DNA of 64,000 nucleotides from Mumia xiangluensis (GTDB taxonomy: Bacteria; Actinomycetota; Actinomycetes; Propionibacteriales; Nocardioidaceae). A program made the translations under genes and the position numbers. Shown in pieces: positions 63,648-64,000 of the stretch (position 1 is its first letter; every line of letters begins with the position of its first letter). A model generated the notes under the pieces. That model saw nothing but the letters and a program-made list of their open reading frames with translations, had not been told where the DNA came from and ran no database searches. The stretch spans positions 248,001-312,000 of the forward strand of contig NZ_WJYO01000002.1 of the NCBI RefSeq assembly GCF_010994095.1. The letters are read 5' to 3'.

Positions 63648-64000
63648 GTGACCGCCTCGTACCGCCCCGTTCCCGCCCACGTGGACCTGCCCGCGACGGA
63701 ACGTGACGTGATCGCGCTCTGGGAGAGCCAGGGCACCTTCGACAAGTCCCTTGAGCAGCGCGAGGGCGCTCCTCGCTGGACGTTCTACGAGGGCCCGCCG
63801 ACCGCGAACGGCACGCCGGGCGTGCACCACGTGGAGGCCCGCGTCTTCAAGGACGTCTTCCCGCGCTTCCGCACCATGCAGGGCTACCGCGTCGAGCGCA
63901 AGGGCGGCTGGGACTGCCACGGGCTCCCGGTCGAGATCGCCGTCGAGAAGGAGCTCGGGTTCAACGGCAAGCCCGACATCGAGGCGTACGGCATCGCCGA
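63648..64000 (+). CDS. ileS: Isoleucyl-tRNA synthetase (C-terminus cut off by window end)
   Basis: 117 residues are present of about 1050. YEGPPTANGTPGVHHVEAR carries the class I HIGH-type motif (PGVHH) and GGWDCHGLPVEIAVEKELG is the IleRS-specific continuation. It charges tRNA-Ile. GTG at 63648 is preferred over ATG 63642 because GGAGG (63637-63641) is 6 bases from GTG but touches the ATG. Controlled by the T-box upstream. Confidence 0.95.
   Translation, partial: MTASYRPVPAHVDLPATERDVIALWESQGTFDKSLEQREGAPRWTFYEGPPTANGTPGVHHVEARVFKDVFPRFRTMQGYRVERKGGWDCHGLPVEIAVEKELGFNGKPDIEAYGIA

Noticed and set aside
1-64000. Defence island, prophage or transposon
   Set aside because: No integrase, transposase, phage structural gene, or att-like repeat beside the tRNA-Leu was seen; gene content is core actinobacterial.

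Overview
This 64 kb window is chromosomal core DNA from a high-GC Gram-positive actinobacterium. The gene order (polA, pdtaR-type ANTAR regulator, liv operon, pyk, gltBD, lgt, trpABC, hisI-F-A-H-B-C-D, dnaE, rluD, lspA, dksA/traR, ileS) resembles the Rv1536-Rv1629 neighbourhood of Mycobacterium. The LivJHMGF cassette, the DUF3068 protein and the Lys/Ala-tailed DksA protein fit Nocardioidaceae or other Propionibacteriales better; this assignment is inference. Many starts are GTG, and a large share of genes carry a TANNNT -10 box only 6-7 bases before the start codon, which predicts leaderless transcripts.

Layout. 1-2.1 kb: an M18 aminopeptidase (cut by the window start) and a DUF3068 membrane protein. 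2.3-15.3 kb: a cell-envelope polysaccharide block with two unassigned GT-C-like membrane proteins, an acyltransferase-3, an AftD-type arabinofuranosyltransferase, a methyltransferase, a GT4 glycosyltransferase, a tiny DUF2613 protein, a UbiA-type decaprenyl-phosphate phosphoribosyltransferase and a flippase. Together these look able to make a prenyl-linked pentose donor, assemble and export a glycan, and decorate it. 15.3-21.6 kb: polA, a GNAT acetyltransferase, a DUF554 protein, a DUF559-like putative nuclease bracketed by two related palindromes, the pdtaR-like regulator and tRNA-Leu(CAA). 21.9-27 kb: a complete branched-chain amino-acid ABC importer. 27-35.6 kb: pyk, gltD, gltB and a VIT1/CCC1 transporter. 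35.6-42.6 kb: lgt-trpA-trpB-trpC, small membrane proteins (DUF4190, DUF2752, RDD, HGxxPAAW) and the Trp-associated membrane protein. trpE and trpD are not present. 42.2-52.9 kb: the his genes, interrupted by a heterodimeric ABC exporter (between hisF and hisI) and by a Tat-exported sulfite-oxidase-like protein (between hisA and hisH). 52.9-57 kb: LON-substrate-binding-domain protein, YbaK, a membrane protein, a baeRF/Vms1-like protein and a small membrane protein coupled to dnaE. 57-64 kb: dnaE, rluD-type pseudouridine synthase, lspA, a TraR/DksA zinc-finger protein with a histone-H1-like tail, and ileS (cut by the window end) behind a T-box riboswitch.

I saw no prophage, insertion sequence, CRISPR array, rRNA or clear defence island. 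No convincing new multi-gene system was found. The most interesting items are the DksA-type protein fused to a repetitive Lys/Ala tail encoded by a 33-bp repeat array, the palindromes bracketing the DUF559 gene, the insertions in the his operon, the widespread leaderless signature, and unusual repeats placed exactly at gene ends.
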